Positions 6,557 through 14,258 of a DNA stretch of 21,345 bases are shown here, piece by piece. Position numbers and translations under genes: made by a program. The DNA is taken from positions 1 to 21,345 of the forward strand of contig JBBSBE010000066.1 in assembly GCA_038251625.1 (NCBI GenBank), in the 5' to 3' direction. Origin of the DNA: JBBQXK01 sp038251625. Its GTDB lineage: Bacteria > Pseudomonadota > Alphaproteobacteria > Rhodobacterales > Rhodobacteraceae. Position 1 is the stretch's first letter. Each line of letters begins with the position of its first letter. The notes beneath the pieces were generated by a model that did no database searches, had not been told where the DNA came from, and saw nothing but the letters and a program-made list of their open reading frames with translations.

Positions 6557-7765
6557 ATGAACACCCGCCCCGCCCACAGCACCTATGACGTTGTGATCAT
6601 GGGGGGCGCGATGATGGGGGCCTCAACCGCATGGTTCCTGTCGGACAATCCAGCGTTCACCGGCCGGGTGCTTGTGGTCGAGCGTGACCCGACCTACGCA
6701 AACGCGGCCACCAGCCACAGCAATTCCTGCATCCGGCAGCAGTTTTCAACCGAACTCAATGTGCGCATCTCGCAGTTCGGGGCAGACTACATCCAGAACC
6801 TGCGCCACCACATGGGCGGCGACCCGCGCGTGCCCGACCTGCCGATCCAGACCTTCGGATACCTTTATCTGGCGGATACGGGCACCTTTGCCGATAGCCT
6901 GCGCGCCAGCCAGGCGGTGCAGGCCGCAGCGGGGGCGGCCACGCGGCTTTTGACGCCGGATGAGATCAAGGCAGAGTATCCCTTCTACGTCGTCGACGAT
7001 CTGGTGCTGGGCAGCCTCAACACCGTCAACGAAGGGTATTTCGACGGAATCACCATGTTCGACTGGTGGCGGCGGCAGTCAAAGGAACGCGGTGTGGAAT
7101 GGATTGCGGGCGAGGTGGTGGCGATCACCCGCAATGCGGCGGGTGCGTTGGTGGAAAGCGTGACGCTGGCCTCGGGCGAGGTGGTATCCTGCGGCGCCGT
7201 GGTCAATGCCACGGGCACGCGCGGCGCGCGCATGGCCGCGATGGCGGGCATCGCGATTCCGGTCGAGCCGCGCAAACGCTTCACATGGGTTTTCACCGCC
7301 GAAACACCGCTGAGTCGCGCGCTTCCACTGACCATCGATCCCTCGGGTGTGCACGTGCGGCAGGACACCCGCAGCACCTACATGGCGGGCGGGCATACCG
7401 CAGAAGACCCGCTGGTCGATCATGACGATTTCGCCATGGATCACGCGCTTTGGCAGGATCACATCTGGCCCACCATCGCCACCCGCATCCCGGCGTTCGA
7501 GGCGATCCGGGTGATCCGCGAATGGGCCGGGCACTACGACATGAACCTTCTGGACGCCAACGCGATCGTGGGGCCCCACCCGGAGGTGACGAACTTCCTT
7601 TTCCTCAACGGCTTTTCCGGCCACGGGCTGCAGCAATCGCCCGCGATGGGGCGCGCGACCGCCGAATGGCTTGCCCATGGCGGATGGCGCACGCTGGATA
7701 TGTCGGCGCTGGGTTATGCCCGCATCGCGGCAGGGCAGCCTTACGTCGAGACGGCGATCATTTAG
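6557..7765 (+). CDS. FAD-dependent oxidoreductase, DAO/FOXRED1-like family
   Basis: A 402-residue flavoprotein of the D-amino-acid oxidase/sarcosine oxidase fold. The N-terminal Rossmann segment reads DVVIMGGAMMGASTAWFL (11-28); the middle glycine of GxGxxG is Ala, a variant I believe is common in this subgroup. An acidic end of strand 2 follows (VVERDPTYA). The C-terminal FAD-contacting motif NGFSGHGLQQSP is at 351-362. Such enzymes oxidise secondary or tertiary amines or amino acids, or assist respiratory-complex assembly (FOXRED1). The substrate cannot be decided here. I chose ATG 6557 because AGGGGA lies about 9 nt upstream and homology starts there; the frame remains open upstream to 6446 inside the SRP RNA, which is an artefact. 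A bidirectional hairpin follows the stop. Confidence 0.88.
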   Translation: MNTRPAHSTYDVVIMGGAMMGASTAWFLSDNPAFTGRVLVVERDPTYANAATSHSNSCIRQQFSTELNVRISQFGADYIQNLRHHMGGDPRVPDLPIQTFGYLYLADTGTFADSLRASQAVQAAAGAATRLLTPDEIKAEYPFYVVDDLVLGSLNTVNEGYFDGITMFDWWRRQSKERGVEWIAGEVVAITRNAAGALVESVTLASGEVVSCGAVVNATGTRGARMAAMAGIAIPVEPRKRFTWVFTAETPLSRALPLTIDPSGVHVRQDTRSTYMAGGHTAEDPLVDHDDFAMDHALWQDHIWPTIATRIPAFEAIRVIREWAGHYDMNLLDANAIVGPHPEVTNFLFLNGFSGHGLQQSPAMGRATAEWLAHGGWRTLDMSALGYARIAAGQPYVETAII

Positions 7766-7783
7766 CGAAAAGGGGATGATGCG

Positions 7784-7807
7784 GGGGCGGTTCACCCCAT
7801 CCGCCCC
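7784..7807. terminator. Bidirectional hairpin between convergent FAD oxidoreductase and tRNA-Lys
   Basis: GGGGCGG (7784-7790) and CCGCCCC (7801-7807) form a perfect 7-bp GC stem with a 10-nt loop, followed by only three T's on the plus strand. On the minus strand the hairpin is followed by a less regular CCCCTTTT-containing stretch. It sits between two converging transcription units, where a shared terminator is expected. Confidence 0.55.
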
Positions 7808-7838
7808 TTTGCCACGTCGAGCGGAAAGAGGGTGATGG

Positions 7839-7914
7839 TGGTGAGCCCGTCGGGGTTCGAACCCGAGACCTACTGATTAAAAGTCAGTTGCTCTACCAGC
7901 TGAGCTACAGGCCC
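7839..7914 (-). tRNA. tRNA-Lys (anticodon UUU), CCA encoded
   Basis: The 76-nt cloverleaf read on the minus strand is complete: acceptor GGGCCTG/CGGGCTC with two G-U pairs, D arm GCTC...GAGC, anticodon stem ACTGA/TCAGT, anticodon loop CTTTTAA (UUU at 34-36, A37), 5-nt variable loop, T arm TCGGG-TTCGAAC-CCCGA, discriminator A and an encoded CCA (7839-7841). U36 followed by A37 is the context for t6A37, and in tRNA-Lys(UUU) for the further 2-methylthio group added by MtaB. The mtaB and tsaC genes lie within 3.3 kb. A promoter-like pair is just upstream (7927-7955). Confidence 0.98.
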
Positions 7915-7926
7915 ACATCACGGCGC

Positions 7927-7955
7927 TACCTAAGAAGCTTGCCCGAAAGGGTCAA
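7927..7955 (-). promoter_or_regulatory. Probable promoter of tRNA-Lys
   Basis: On the minus strand TTGACC (7950-7955), a 17-nt spacer and TAGGTA (7927-7932) precede the mature tRNA 5' end by 12 nt. This places transcription initiation about 5-6 nt before the tRNA, as expected for RNase P processing of a short leader. Confidence 0.6.
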
Positions 7956-8009
7956 GCGGAAAAGGGGCGCACTGGAAAAACGCGCGGGAAGGGCGTATGG
8001 GCCTGCGCC

Positions 8010-8846
8010 ATGGACCAAGGACACTCCTCGACTGGCCTGCGTTTTCTGAAGATGCACGGCGCGGGCAACGATTTCGTCATCATCGACCAGCGCAAGGGCG
8101 GCGGGGTGATGACGGCCGCGCTGGCGCGCGCGCTGGGCGACCGGCACCGCGGGGTGGGCTTTGACCAGCTAGCAGTGATGCGCGCGGATCCGGCGGCCGA
8201 TATCGCGCTTGATTTCTGGAACGCCGATGGCAGCACGGCAGGCGCCTGCGGCAATGCCACGCGCTGTGTTGCGCATCTGATGATGGCCGAGACGGGCAAC
8301 GGTGCCGTGACGATCCGCACCGAACGCGGGCTTCTGGCGGCCGAGCGGCGGGGGGATGCGATCTGGGTCAACATGGGCCAACCGCAGCAGGATTGGGCCG
8401 AGGTGCCGCTGGCGCATGCCGTCGATACGCTGCATCTGCCCCTGCCGGGCGATCCGGTGGCCGTGGGCATGGGCAATCCCCATGCCGTGTTCTTCGTGCC
8501 CGATGCCGATGCGGTGGACCTGCCCCTTGTCGGGCCTGTGGTCGAGCATGACGCGCTTTTCCCCGCCCGCACGAATGTGGAGTTCGTCTCTCTCCTCTCA
8601 CCCGACAGGCTGCGCCTGCGGGTCTGGGAACGGGGCGCAGGGATCACGCTGGCCTGCGGATCGGGCGCCTGCGCCGTGGCGGTGGCCGCACACAAGCGCG
8701 GGCTGACCGGGCGGCAGGTGCGGATGGAAATGGACGGCGGCACACTGATGGCTGAATGGCGCGACGATGGCGTCTGGCTGACGGGCCCCGTGGCGCATGT
8801 CTTTGACGGCTGGTTCTCGCCTTTGTTCCTGAGGGCCTACGCATGA
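8010..8846 (+). CDS. dapF: Diaminopimelate epimerase
   Basis: Converts LL- to meso-diaminopimelate in the cytoplasm, supplying lysine and peptidoglycan precursors without a cofactor. In 278 residues the paired catalytic cysteines are clear: Cys80 in ACGNATRCVA and Cys216 in LACGSGACA. KMHGAGNDFV (14-23), the substrate-binding NADGS (71-75) and WERGAG (206-211) are also present. ATG 8010 is the only reasonable start, though its Shine-Dalgarno is poor (a GGGAAGGG lies too far upstream, near 7986). The gene is divergent from tRNA-Lys across 95 nt and overlaps mtaB by ATGA (8843-8846), so the two are cotranslated. I recall dapF-mtaB-like gene pairs in other alphaproteobacteria, often followed by ftsY, which is not here. 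Confidence 0.96.
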   Translation: MDQGHSSTGLRFLKMHGAGNDFVIIDQRKGGGVMTAALARALGDRHRGVGFDQLAVMRADPAADIALDFWNADGSTAGACGNATRCVAHLMMAETGNGAVTIRTERGLLAAERRGDAIWVNMGQPQQDWAEVPLAHAVDTLHLPLPGDPVAVGMGNPHAVFFVPDADAVDLPLVGPVVEHDALFPARTNVEFVSLLSPDRLRLRVWERGAGITLACGSGACAVAVAAHKRGLTGRQVRMEMDGGTLMAEWRDDGVWLTGPVAHVFDGWFSPLFLRAYA

Positions 8847-10096
8847 ACGCCCCCGTCTTTGCCACGATGGGCTGTCGCCTGAACGCCTATGAGACCGAGG
8901 CGATGCGCGACCTTGCCGCCGCTGCGGGCCTTTCTGGCGCGGTGGTGGTGAACACCTGCGCCGTCACGGCCGAGGCTGTGCGGAAATCCAAGCAGGAAAT
9001 CCGCCGTCTTGCGCGCGAAAACCCCGGCGTGCCAGTGATCGTGACGGGCTGCGCGGCGCAGGTCGAGCCTGAAACCTTTGCCGCCATGCCCGAGGTCACG
9101 CGCGTCGTAGGCAACCACGAAAAGATGCAGGCCGCCACTTGGGCCACCCTCGCCCCCGATCTGATCGGCGAGACAGAGCGGGTCATGGTGGATGACATCA
9201 TGTCGGTGCGCGAAACCGCCGGGCACCTGATCGACGGATTCGGCCGCCACCGTGCCTATGTGCAGGTGCAGAACGGCTGCGACCACCGCTGCACCTTCTG
9301 CATCATCCCCTTCGGCCGCGGCAATTCGCGGTCTGTCCCGGCGGGGGTTGTGGTCGATCAGGTCAAACGTCTGGTTGATCGGGGCTTCAACGAAGTGGTC
9401 CTGACGGGGGTGGACCTCACCTCTTGGGGCGCCGATCTGCCGGGGTTGCCGCGCCTTGGCGATCTTGTGCTGCGGCTTTTGCGTCTCGTGCCCGACCTGC
9501 CGCGCCTGCGCATCTCGTCCATCGACAGCATCGAGGCCGATCCCCGGCTGATGGAGGCGATTGCCACCGAACCGCGCCTGATGCCGCATCTTCACCTCAG
9601 CCTGCAGCACGGGCATGACATGATTCTGAAGCGCATGAAGCGCCGCCACAGCCGCGACGATTCCATCCACTTTTGCGAAGAGGCGCGCGCCCTCCGCCCC
9701 GGAATGGCCTTCGGTGCCGATATCATCGCAGGCTTCCCGACGGAGACGGACGCGATGTTTGATGCGTCCCTTCGCCTGATCGCGGATTGCGGCCTTACCT
9801 TCCTGCACGTCTTCCCCTTCAGCCCGCGCAAGGGCACACCCGCAGCCCGGATGCCGCAACTGCAGGGGCCAGTGATCCGCGACCGTGCTGCCCGCCTGCG
9901 CGCAGCGGGCCAAGCCGCGCTTTCCGCGCATCTCGCGGCGCGCATCGGCACCACGCAGACCGTGCTGACCGAAGGGCCGCGCATGGGCCGCGCGGAAGAT
10001 TTCACCGAAGTGGCCTTCACCACAGATCAGCCCGAAGGCACCATCCTGACCGCCCGCATCGCCGCCACCGAAGGCACACGCCTCCTCGCGGCCTGA
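8843..10096 (+). CDS. mtaB: tRNA (t6A37) methylthiotransferase MtaB
   Basis: Radical-SAM enzyme that adds a 2-methylthio group to t6A at position 37 of tRNAs reading ANN codons, giving ms2t6A. The N-terminal MTTase domain has cysteines C11, C39 and C70 for the auxiliary 4Fe-4S cluster. The radical-SAM cluster motif CDHRCTFC (C146, C150, C153) follows, then the core to about residue 340 and a short C-terminal TRAM-like region. The opening FATMGCRLNAYE and NTCAVTAEA favour MtaB over MiaB (i6A). Length 417 is normal. It overlaps dapF by 4 nt and converges on tsaC, whose product begins synthesis of the t6A that MtaB modifies. Confidence 0.93.
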   Translation: MNAPVFATMGCRLNAYETEAMRDLAAAAGLSGAVVVNTCAVTAEAVRKSKQEIRRLARENPGVPVIVTGCAAQVEPETFAAMPEVTRVVGNHEKMQAATWATLAPDLIGETERVMVDDIMSVRETAGHLIDGFGRHRAYVQVQNGCDHRCTFCIIPFGRGNSRSVPAGVVVDQVKRLVDRGFNEVVLTGVDLTSWGADLPGLPRLGDLVLRLLRLVPDLPRLRISSIDSIEADPRLMEAIATEPRLMPHLHLSLQHGHDMILKRMKRRHSRDDSIHFCEEARALRPGMAFGADIIAGFPTETDAMFDASLRLIADCGLTFLHVFPFSPRKGTPAARMPQLQGPVIRDRAARLRAAGQAALSAHLAARIGTTQTVLTEGPRMGRAEDFTEVAFTTDQPEGTILTARIAATEGTRLLAA

Positions 10097-10187
10097 CACG
10101 CTTTTTCCCCTTCTCCTTTGAAAAAATATCCTCGGGGGGGTGAGGCGCGGCATGCGCCTCGCGGGGGGCGGACAGCCCCCTCTTTCT
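10097..10187. terminator. Convergent intergenic region with tandem GC-rich hairpins; possible dispersed repeat
   Basis: Between the mtaB and tsaC stops, GAGGCGC/GCGCCTC (10142-10148 and 10154-10160, 5-nt loop) is followed by GGGGGC/GCCCCC (10064+100 onward: 10164-10169 and 10175-10180, 5-nt loop). On the plus strand TCTTTCTTC follows, giving a weak rho-independent terminator for dapF-mtaB. On the minus strand the hairpins are followed, after a C-rich stretch, by a T-run (complement of GAAAAAATATCC, 10121-10132). From memory, a block of the form 'TTTGAAAAAATATCCTCGGGG...' plus GC hairpins recurs in Rhodobacteraceae intergenic regions, so this may be a repeat family member; I cannot confirm it here. 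Confidence 0.6.
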
Positions 10188-11120
10188 TCAGCCGCGCGGT
10201 GCCGCTGCCCGGCGCAGCCGGTCATTGATCGCGCGCCCCAGCCCGGTTTCGGGCACCGGCGCCACCGCGATGGCCCCCTCCGGCCCCGCCAGCGCATCCG
10301 CCTCGCGCAACGCCGCAAAAAGGCGCGCGGCGGCTTCTGTCAGGTCGCGCGTGGCAGACAGCGTCAGCGGCGCGGGACCAAACCCCAACCACACCTCGCC
10401 GGGGCGCGGGCTTTCCGCATTAAGCCGCAGCCGCGCGGCGGGCGCGTAATGCGAGGCCAATTGCCCCGGCGCGGTGATCCCGTCGCGCGGCGCGGCAAGG
10501 ACGATGCCCAGCGCGGACTCCAGCATCTCGACCGGCAGACCCCCGGGCCGAAGTAGCGTGGGTGCACCCACGCACCCGACGATCGTCGATTCCACCCCGA
10601 CGGCACAGGCCCCGCCGTCCAGCACCGCCGCAATCCGCGCCTGAAGTCCCGCCATCACATGCGCAGCCGTCGTGGGCGACACACGGCCCGACGGGTTGGC
10701 GGATGGCGCTGCAAGCGGCCCGCCAAACGCCCCCAGCAATGCCTGCGCCAAAGGGTGCGCGGGCACACGCACCGCCACCGTCGGCAGGCCAGCCGTCACC
10801 GCAGGGGCCAGCCCTGCAGACGGCTGCGCGGGCAGCACCAGCGTCAGCGGACCGGGCCAGAAAATCGCTGCCAGCCGTTCGGCGCGGTCATCGAAAACCG
10901 CAACCGTCCGCGCCGCAGCCACATCCGCCACATGCACGATCAACGGGTTGAAATCGGGCCGCCCCTTGGCCGCATAAATCCCCGCCACCGCCTGCGGCGA
11001 CCGCGCATCGCCGCCAAGCCCGTACACCGTCTCTGTCGGAAACGCGACAAGCGCCCCCTGCCGCAGCAAGCCGGCGGCGCGGGCGATGCCGTCAGGCGTG
11101 GCGGGCAGAAGGTCTGTCAT
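10188..11120 (-). CDS. tsaC: L-threonylcarbamoyladenylate synthase (Sua5/TsaC)
   Basis: Makes threonylcarbamoyl-AMP from threonine, bicarbonate and ATP, the first step of universal t6A37 tRNA modification. The YrdC domain occupies about residues 10-200, with FPTETVYGLGGDA (27-39) and KGRPDFNPLIVHV (52-64). A C-terminal Sua5 domain follows, so at 310 residues this is the long Sua5-type form rather than the short TsaC. I chose ATG 11120, preceded by GAGG, over upstream in-frame codons that give an unconserved 54-residue extension. It converges with mtaB and is divergent from the acyl-CoA dehydrogenase gene across 114 nt. I see only weak promoter-like sequences in that gap. Confidence 0.94.
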   Translation of the reverse strand: MTDLLPATPDGIARAAGLLRQGALVAFPTETVYGLGGDARSPQAVAGIYAAKGRPDFNPLIVHVADVAAARTVAVFDDRAERLAAIFWPGPLTLVLPAQPSAGLAPAVTAGLPTVAVRVPAHPLAQALLGAFGGPLAAPSANPSGRVSPTTAAHVMAGLQARIAAVLDGGACAVGVESTIVGCVGAPTLLRPGGLPVEMLESALGIVLAAPRDGITAPGQLASHYAPAARLRLNAESPRPGEVWLGFGPAPLTLSATRDLTEAAARLFAALREADALAGPEGAIAVAPVPETGLGRAINDRLRRAAAPRG

Positions 11121-11234
11121 CGGGCCTCGTGACGCAGCGTAGGGGTTGAGGATTGCATGGGTTGGGCTAGGCTTCGGCCCGTTGCGGGGTTTCCTACCCC
11201 CGCGCCCCCTGCTTGCCAAGATGCGAGGAACCCC

Positions 11235-12950
11235 ATGGCCTACCGTGCCCCCCTGAGCGAGTTCCGGTTTCTGTTCGATCATGTCGTCGGCCTAGGTGGT
11301 GTCACGGCCACCGATCTTTTCGCGGAAGCCACCCCGGAAACGGTTGAGGCGGTGCTGGCCGAAGCGGGCAAGCTTGCCGAAACCGTGCTGGCACCCCTGC
11401 AGCGGGAAGGCGACAAGCACCCGGCGCGGCTGGAAAACGGTGTGGTGCGCACCTCGCCGGGTTTCGCCGAAGGCTACCGCGCAATTGTGGATGGGGGCTG
11501 GGTTTCCATCGCGGCAAACCCGGAATTCGGCGGCATGGGTCTGCCGATGGCAGTAACGTCGGCGGTCAATGAAATGATGGGATCGGCCTGCCTGTCGTTG
11601 CAGTTGAACCCCCTGATGACCCAAGGCCAGATCGAGGCGCTGGAGCATCACGCCTCGGACGCGCTGAAAGCGCTTTATATCCCCAAGCTCGTTTCGGGCG
11701 AGTGGTGCGGCACGATGAACCTGACCGAGCCGCAGGCAGGCAGCGATGTGGGTGCCTTGCGCAGCAAGGCCGAGCCCACTGGCGATGGCACCTATGCGAT
11801 CAGCGGCCAGAAAATCTATATCAGCTGGGGCGACAACGACTTTACCACCAACGTCTGCCATCTGGTGCTGGCCCGGTTGCCCGATGCGGCACCGGGGACG
11901 AAGGGGATCAGCCTTTTCATGGTGCCAAAGTTCATTCCCGATGCCGATGGCAACCCCGGCGTGCGCAACAGCCTGTCTGTCGTCAGCCTCGAGCACAAGC
12001 TGGGTCTGCACGGGTCGCCTACGGCGGTGATGCAGTATGATGGCGCCACGGGCTGGCTGGTGGGCGAGCCGCACAAGGGCATGGCCGCAATGTTCACCAT
12101 GATGAACAACGCGCGGTTGGGTGTGGGTGTGCAGGGCGTATCCGTGGCGGAGGCTGCCTATCAGCACGCGCTGGCCTATGCCACGGACCGCAAGCAGGGG
12201 AAAACCCCGGTCGAGGGCAAGCCCGCGATCCTCGCCCATGCCGATGTGCGCCGCATGCTGGCCGAGATGAAGGCCGAAACCGTATCGGCCCGCGCCATCG
12301 CTCTGTTGTGCGCCGTGGCGATCGACATGAGCCGTGCCACAGGGTCCGAGGATTGGCAGGCGCGCGCGGCACTCCTGACGCCCATCGCCAAGGCCTTTGG
12401 CACCGATACCGGCATCTGGGTCGCAAGCCAGGGCGTGCAGGTACATGGCGGCATGGGCCTCATCGAGGAGACCGGCGCTGCCCAGTTCCTGCGCGATGTG
12501 CGGGTGACGGCCATCTACGAAGGCACCAACGGCATCCAGGCGATGGACCTTGTGGGCCGCAAGATGATGGACGGGGGCGAAGCGGCGTTCCGGCTGATCG
12601 ACGAGGTGCAGGCCGGGGCCGAGGCCGCGCGCTCTGCTGCCCTGCCCGATCTGGCGACCCCGGTCTGGAATGCCGCCGAGGCGCTGCGCGAGGCGACAGA
12701 GGTGCTGGTCGCACAGGACATGAACGACCGTTTTGCCGGGGCAGTGCCCTATCTGCGCGCCTTCGCGCGGGTGCTGTCGGGCCACATCCACCTTGCATCG
12801 GCGGTGGCGGAGGGCGGCACAGGCCCCCGTTCGGCCCTGGCCGCCGTGGCGATCCTGCGCCTTTTGCCCGAACACAAGGGGCTTTTGGCGCAGGTCGAGC
12901 AAGGCGCCGCTGGCCTTTATGCGCTGAGCGATGAGGATCTGGCGGCGTGA
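11235..12950 (+). CDS. Acyl-CoA dehydrogenase (DmdC-like long form)
   Basis: FAD-dependent dehydrogenase introducing a C2-C3 double bond into an acyl-CoA. At 571 residues it belongs to the long group with an additional C-terminal domain, which includes DmdC, the 3-methylmercaptopropionyl-CoA dehydrogenase of DMSP degradation. Visible: MNLTEPQAGSDVGAL (about 158-172) for FAD/substrate binding, the GMGLIEETGAAQFLRDVR segment, and the catalytic-base motif IYEGTN with Glu429, matching the DmdC glutamate position as I remember it. Start ATG 11235 has GAGGAA at 11225-11230; the longer frame from 11157 adds a non-conserved leader. Its stop overlaps the GTG start of the MBL-fold gene. No other DMSP gene is adjacent, so a role in fatty acyl-CoA oxidation is equally possible. 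Confidence 0.9.
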   Translation: MAYRAPLSEFRFLFDHVVGLGGVTATDLFAEATPETVEAVLAEAGKLAETVLAPLQREGDKHPARLENGVVRTSPGFAEGYRAIVDGGWVSIAANPEFGGMGLPMAVTSAVNEMMGSACLSLQLNPLMTQGQIEALEHHASDALKALYIPKLVSGEWCGTMNLTEPQAGSDVGALRSKAEPTGDGTYAISGQKIYISWGDNDFTTNVCHLVLARLPDAAPGTKGISLFMVPKFIPDADGNPGVRNSLSVVSLEHKLGLHGSPTAVMQYDGATGWLVGEPHKGMAAMFTMMNNARLGVGVQGVSVAEAAYQHALAYATDRKQGKTPVEGKPAILAHADVRRMLAEMKAETVSARAIALLCAVAIDMSRATGSEDWQARAALLTPIAKAFGTDTGIWVASQGVQVHGGMGLIEETGAAQFLRDVRVTAIYEGTNGIQAMDLVGRKMMDGGEAAFRLIDEVQAGAEAARSAALPDLATPVWNAAEALREATEVLVAQDMNDRFAGAVPYLRAFARVLSGHIHLASAVAEGGTGPRSALAAVAILRLLPEHKGLLAQVEQGAAGLYALSDEDLAA

Positions 12951-14020
12951 GGGCTGCGGGGGTCTCGCACCCCTTCCCGGAACCGCCCGCAGCAGGCGCG
13001 GCCACCGAGGTGGCACCGGGCGTCCTCTGGATTCGCCTGCCGTTGCCGATGGCGCTTGACCATGTGAACGTCTACGCGCTGGACGATGCCGATGGCTGGA
13101 CGATCATCGACACCGGGTTTGACACCAGAAAAACCCGCGCGGAATGGGAAGCCGTGCTTGCGGGCCCATTGAAAGGCCGCCCCGTGCGGCGCGTGCTGGT
13201 CACCCATTGCCACCCCGATCATATCGGCCTTGCCGGCTGGTTTCAGGCGATGGGGGCAGAGCTTCTGACCACGCGTACCTCGTGGATCTACGCCCGCATG
13301 CTGACGCTCGACGTGCAGGAAAGGCCCGCGCCCGAAACGCTGGCCTTCTGGCGGGCGGCGGGGATGGATCCGGCGATCTATGCCCAGCGCATGGATCAGC
13401 GCCCGTGGAACTTTGCCGATGCGGTGGCGCCACTTCCGCTGGGTTACACCCGTATCGCGGATGGCGACCGGCTGACGCTGGGTGGCCGCCGCTGGCGCAT
13501 CCGTGTGGGCCACGGCCATGCGCCCGAACATGCCACGCTCTGGGCAGAGGACGCGCCGATCATCCTGGGCGGCGATCAGCTTTTGCCGGGCATTTCGGCC
13601 AATATCGGGGTCTACCCCACCGAACCCGCCGCCGATCCCCTGGGCGAATGGCTGGACAGTTGCCGCGCCTTCCAGCCACTGGCGACCGACGGCCAGCTTG
13701 TCCTTCCCGGCCACAAGCTGCCCTTCACCGGGCTGCCGTTCCGCCTTGTGCAGATGATCGAGAATCACGAAAACGCGCTGGCCCGTATCAGGATCGCGTT
13801 GGCCAAAGCCCCGCGCACGGCGTGCAGCCTGTTCCCCCTGCTTTTCAAGCGCGAGATCGGGGCGGCGGAATACGGGCTGGCGCTGGTCGAGGCGGTCGCA
13901 CACCTGAACCACCTTCTTGCGCAAGGCGCGGTCAGCCGCACGATGGCGGCGGATGGCGCGTGGCACTGGCGCCGCGCTGCGGCAGATGCGGCAGACGGCC
14001 CGCGTGACAGCGCGGCGTGA
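12947..14020 (+). CDS. MBL-fold metallo-hydrolase
   Basis: Metallo-beta-lactamase fold hydrolase, 357 residues. The metal motif HCHPDH (His87, His89, Asp91, His92) is intact. A further ligand set is probably found in VGHGHAPEH (His189/191/195), Asp210 (LGGDQLLPG) and His256 (LPGHKLPF). A C-terminal helical extension (about 265-345) resembles the LACTB2/glyoxalase-II-like group with a thioesterase- or nuclease-type add-on. The GTG start at 12947 overlaps the acyl-CoA dehydrogenase TGA; a later ATG (residue 35) would cut into the first strand, so GTG is preferred. Overlap with an acyl-CoA dehydrogenase suggests an acyl-CoA or other thioester substrate, but this is inference. Confidence 0.88.
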   Translation: MRAAGVSHPFPEPPAAGAATEVAPGVLWIRLPLPMALDHVNVYALDDADGWTIIDTGFDTRKTRAEWEAVLAGPLKGRPVRRVLVTHCHPDHIGLAGWFQAMGAELLTTRTSWIYARMLTLDVQERPAPETLAFWRAAGMDPAIYAQRMDQRPWNFADAVAPLPLGYTRIADGDRLTLGGRRWRIRVGHGHAPEHATLWAEDAPIILGGDQLLPGISANIGVYPTEPAADPLGEWLDSCRAFQPLATDGQLVLPGHKLPFTGLPFRLVQMIENHENALARIRIALAKAPRTACSLFPLLFKREIGAAEYGLALVEAVAHLNHLLAQGAVSRTMAADGAWHWRRAAADAADGPRDSAA

Positions 14021-14062
14021 ATCAGCTAAGCGACGACTGACACCACCGAGGGGAACGCGCAG

Positions 14063-14215
14063 ATGGCCGGACAGACCGAGCAAGGCGATCACAAGCCGGG
14101 CAGCATGGATATCAAGGATCACGAGAAAACCTTTGAAGGTTTTGTCCGCATGGTGACCTGGGGCATCGGCATTTCGCTTGGCCTTCTGGTCTTTGTGGCG
14201 CTGGTCAACGGCTGA
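14063..14215 (+). CDS. ctaH: aa3-type cytochrome c oxidase subunit IV (50 aa)
   Basis: A 50-residue protein: a polar N-terminal half (MAGQTEQGDHKPGSMDIKDH), the conserved DHEKTFEGFVRMVTWG stretch, then one transmembrane helix ending in VALVNG. This matches the bacterial aa3 subunit IV family (COX4_pro_2), a single-helix accessory subunit of the respiratory terminal oxidase known from Paracoccus denitrificans, where the gene (ctaH) is likewise separate from the main cta/cox operons. Shine-Dalgarno GAGGGGA lies at 14049-14055. Flanked by an MBL hydrolase gene (42 nt upstream) and a lipoprotein gene (43 nt downstream), it has no other oxidase gene nearby. Its function in the complex is not catalytic. 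Confidence 0.88.
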   Translation: MAGQTEQGDHKPGSMDIKDHEKTFEGFVRMVTWGIGISLGLLVFVALVNG

Positions 14216-14258
14216 CCTTCCCCCCCAAGCCCCCTACCCTTGCCGAAAGGACGCCCCG

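Noticed and set aside
8837..10318. Long minus-strand frame (493 codons) opposite mtaB
   Set aside because: Shadow of the mtaB reading frame in GC-rich DNA: composition dominated by Arg, Gly and His, with no motifs.
11121..11234. Possible promoter TTGAGG-N16-TAGGCT in the tsaC/acyl-CoA dehydrogenase gap
   Set aside because: Both boxes are weak and the spacing is not ideal, so I do not list it as a feature.
11292..13016. Long minus-strand frame (574 codons) opposite the acyl-CoA dehydrogenase gene
   Set aside because: Antisense shadow of a well-supported gene; no recognisable domain and no ribosome site at its start.
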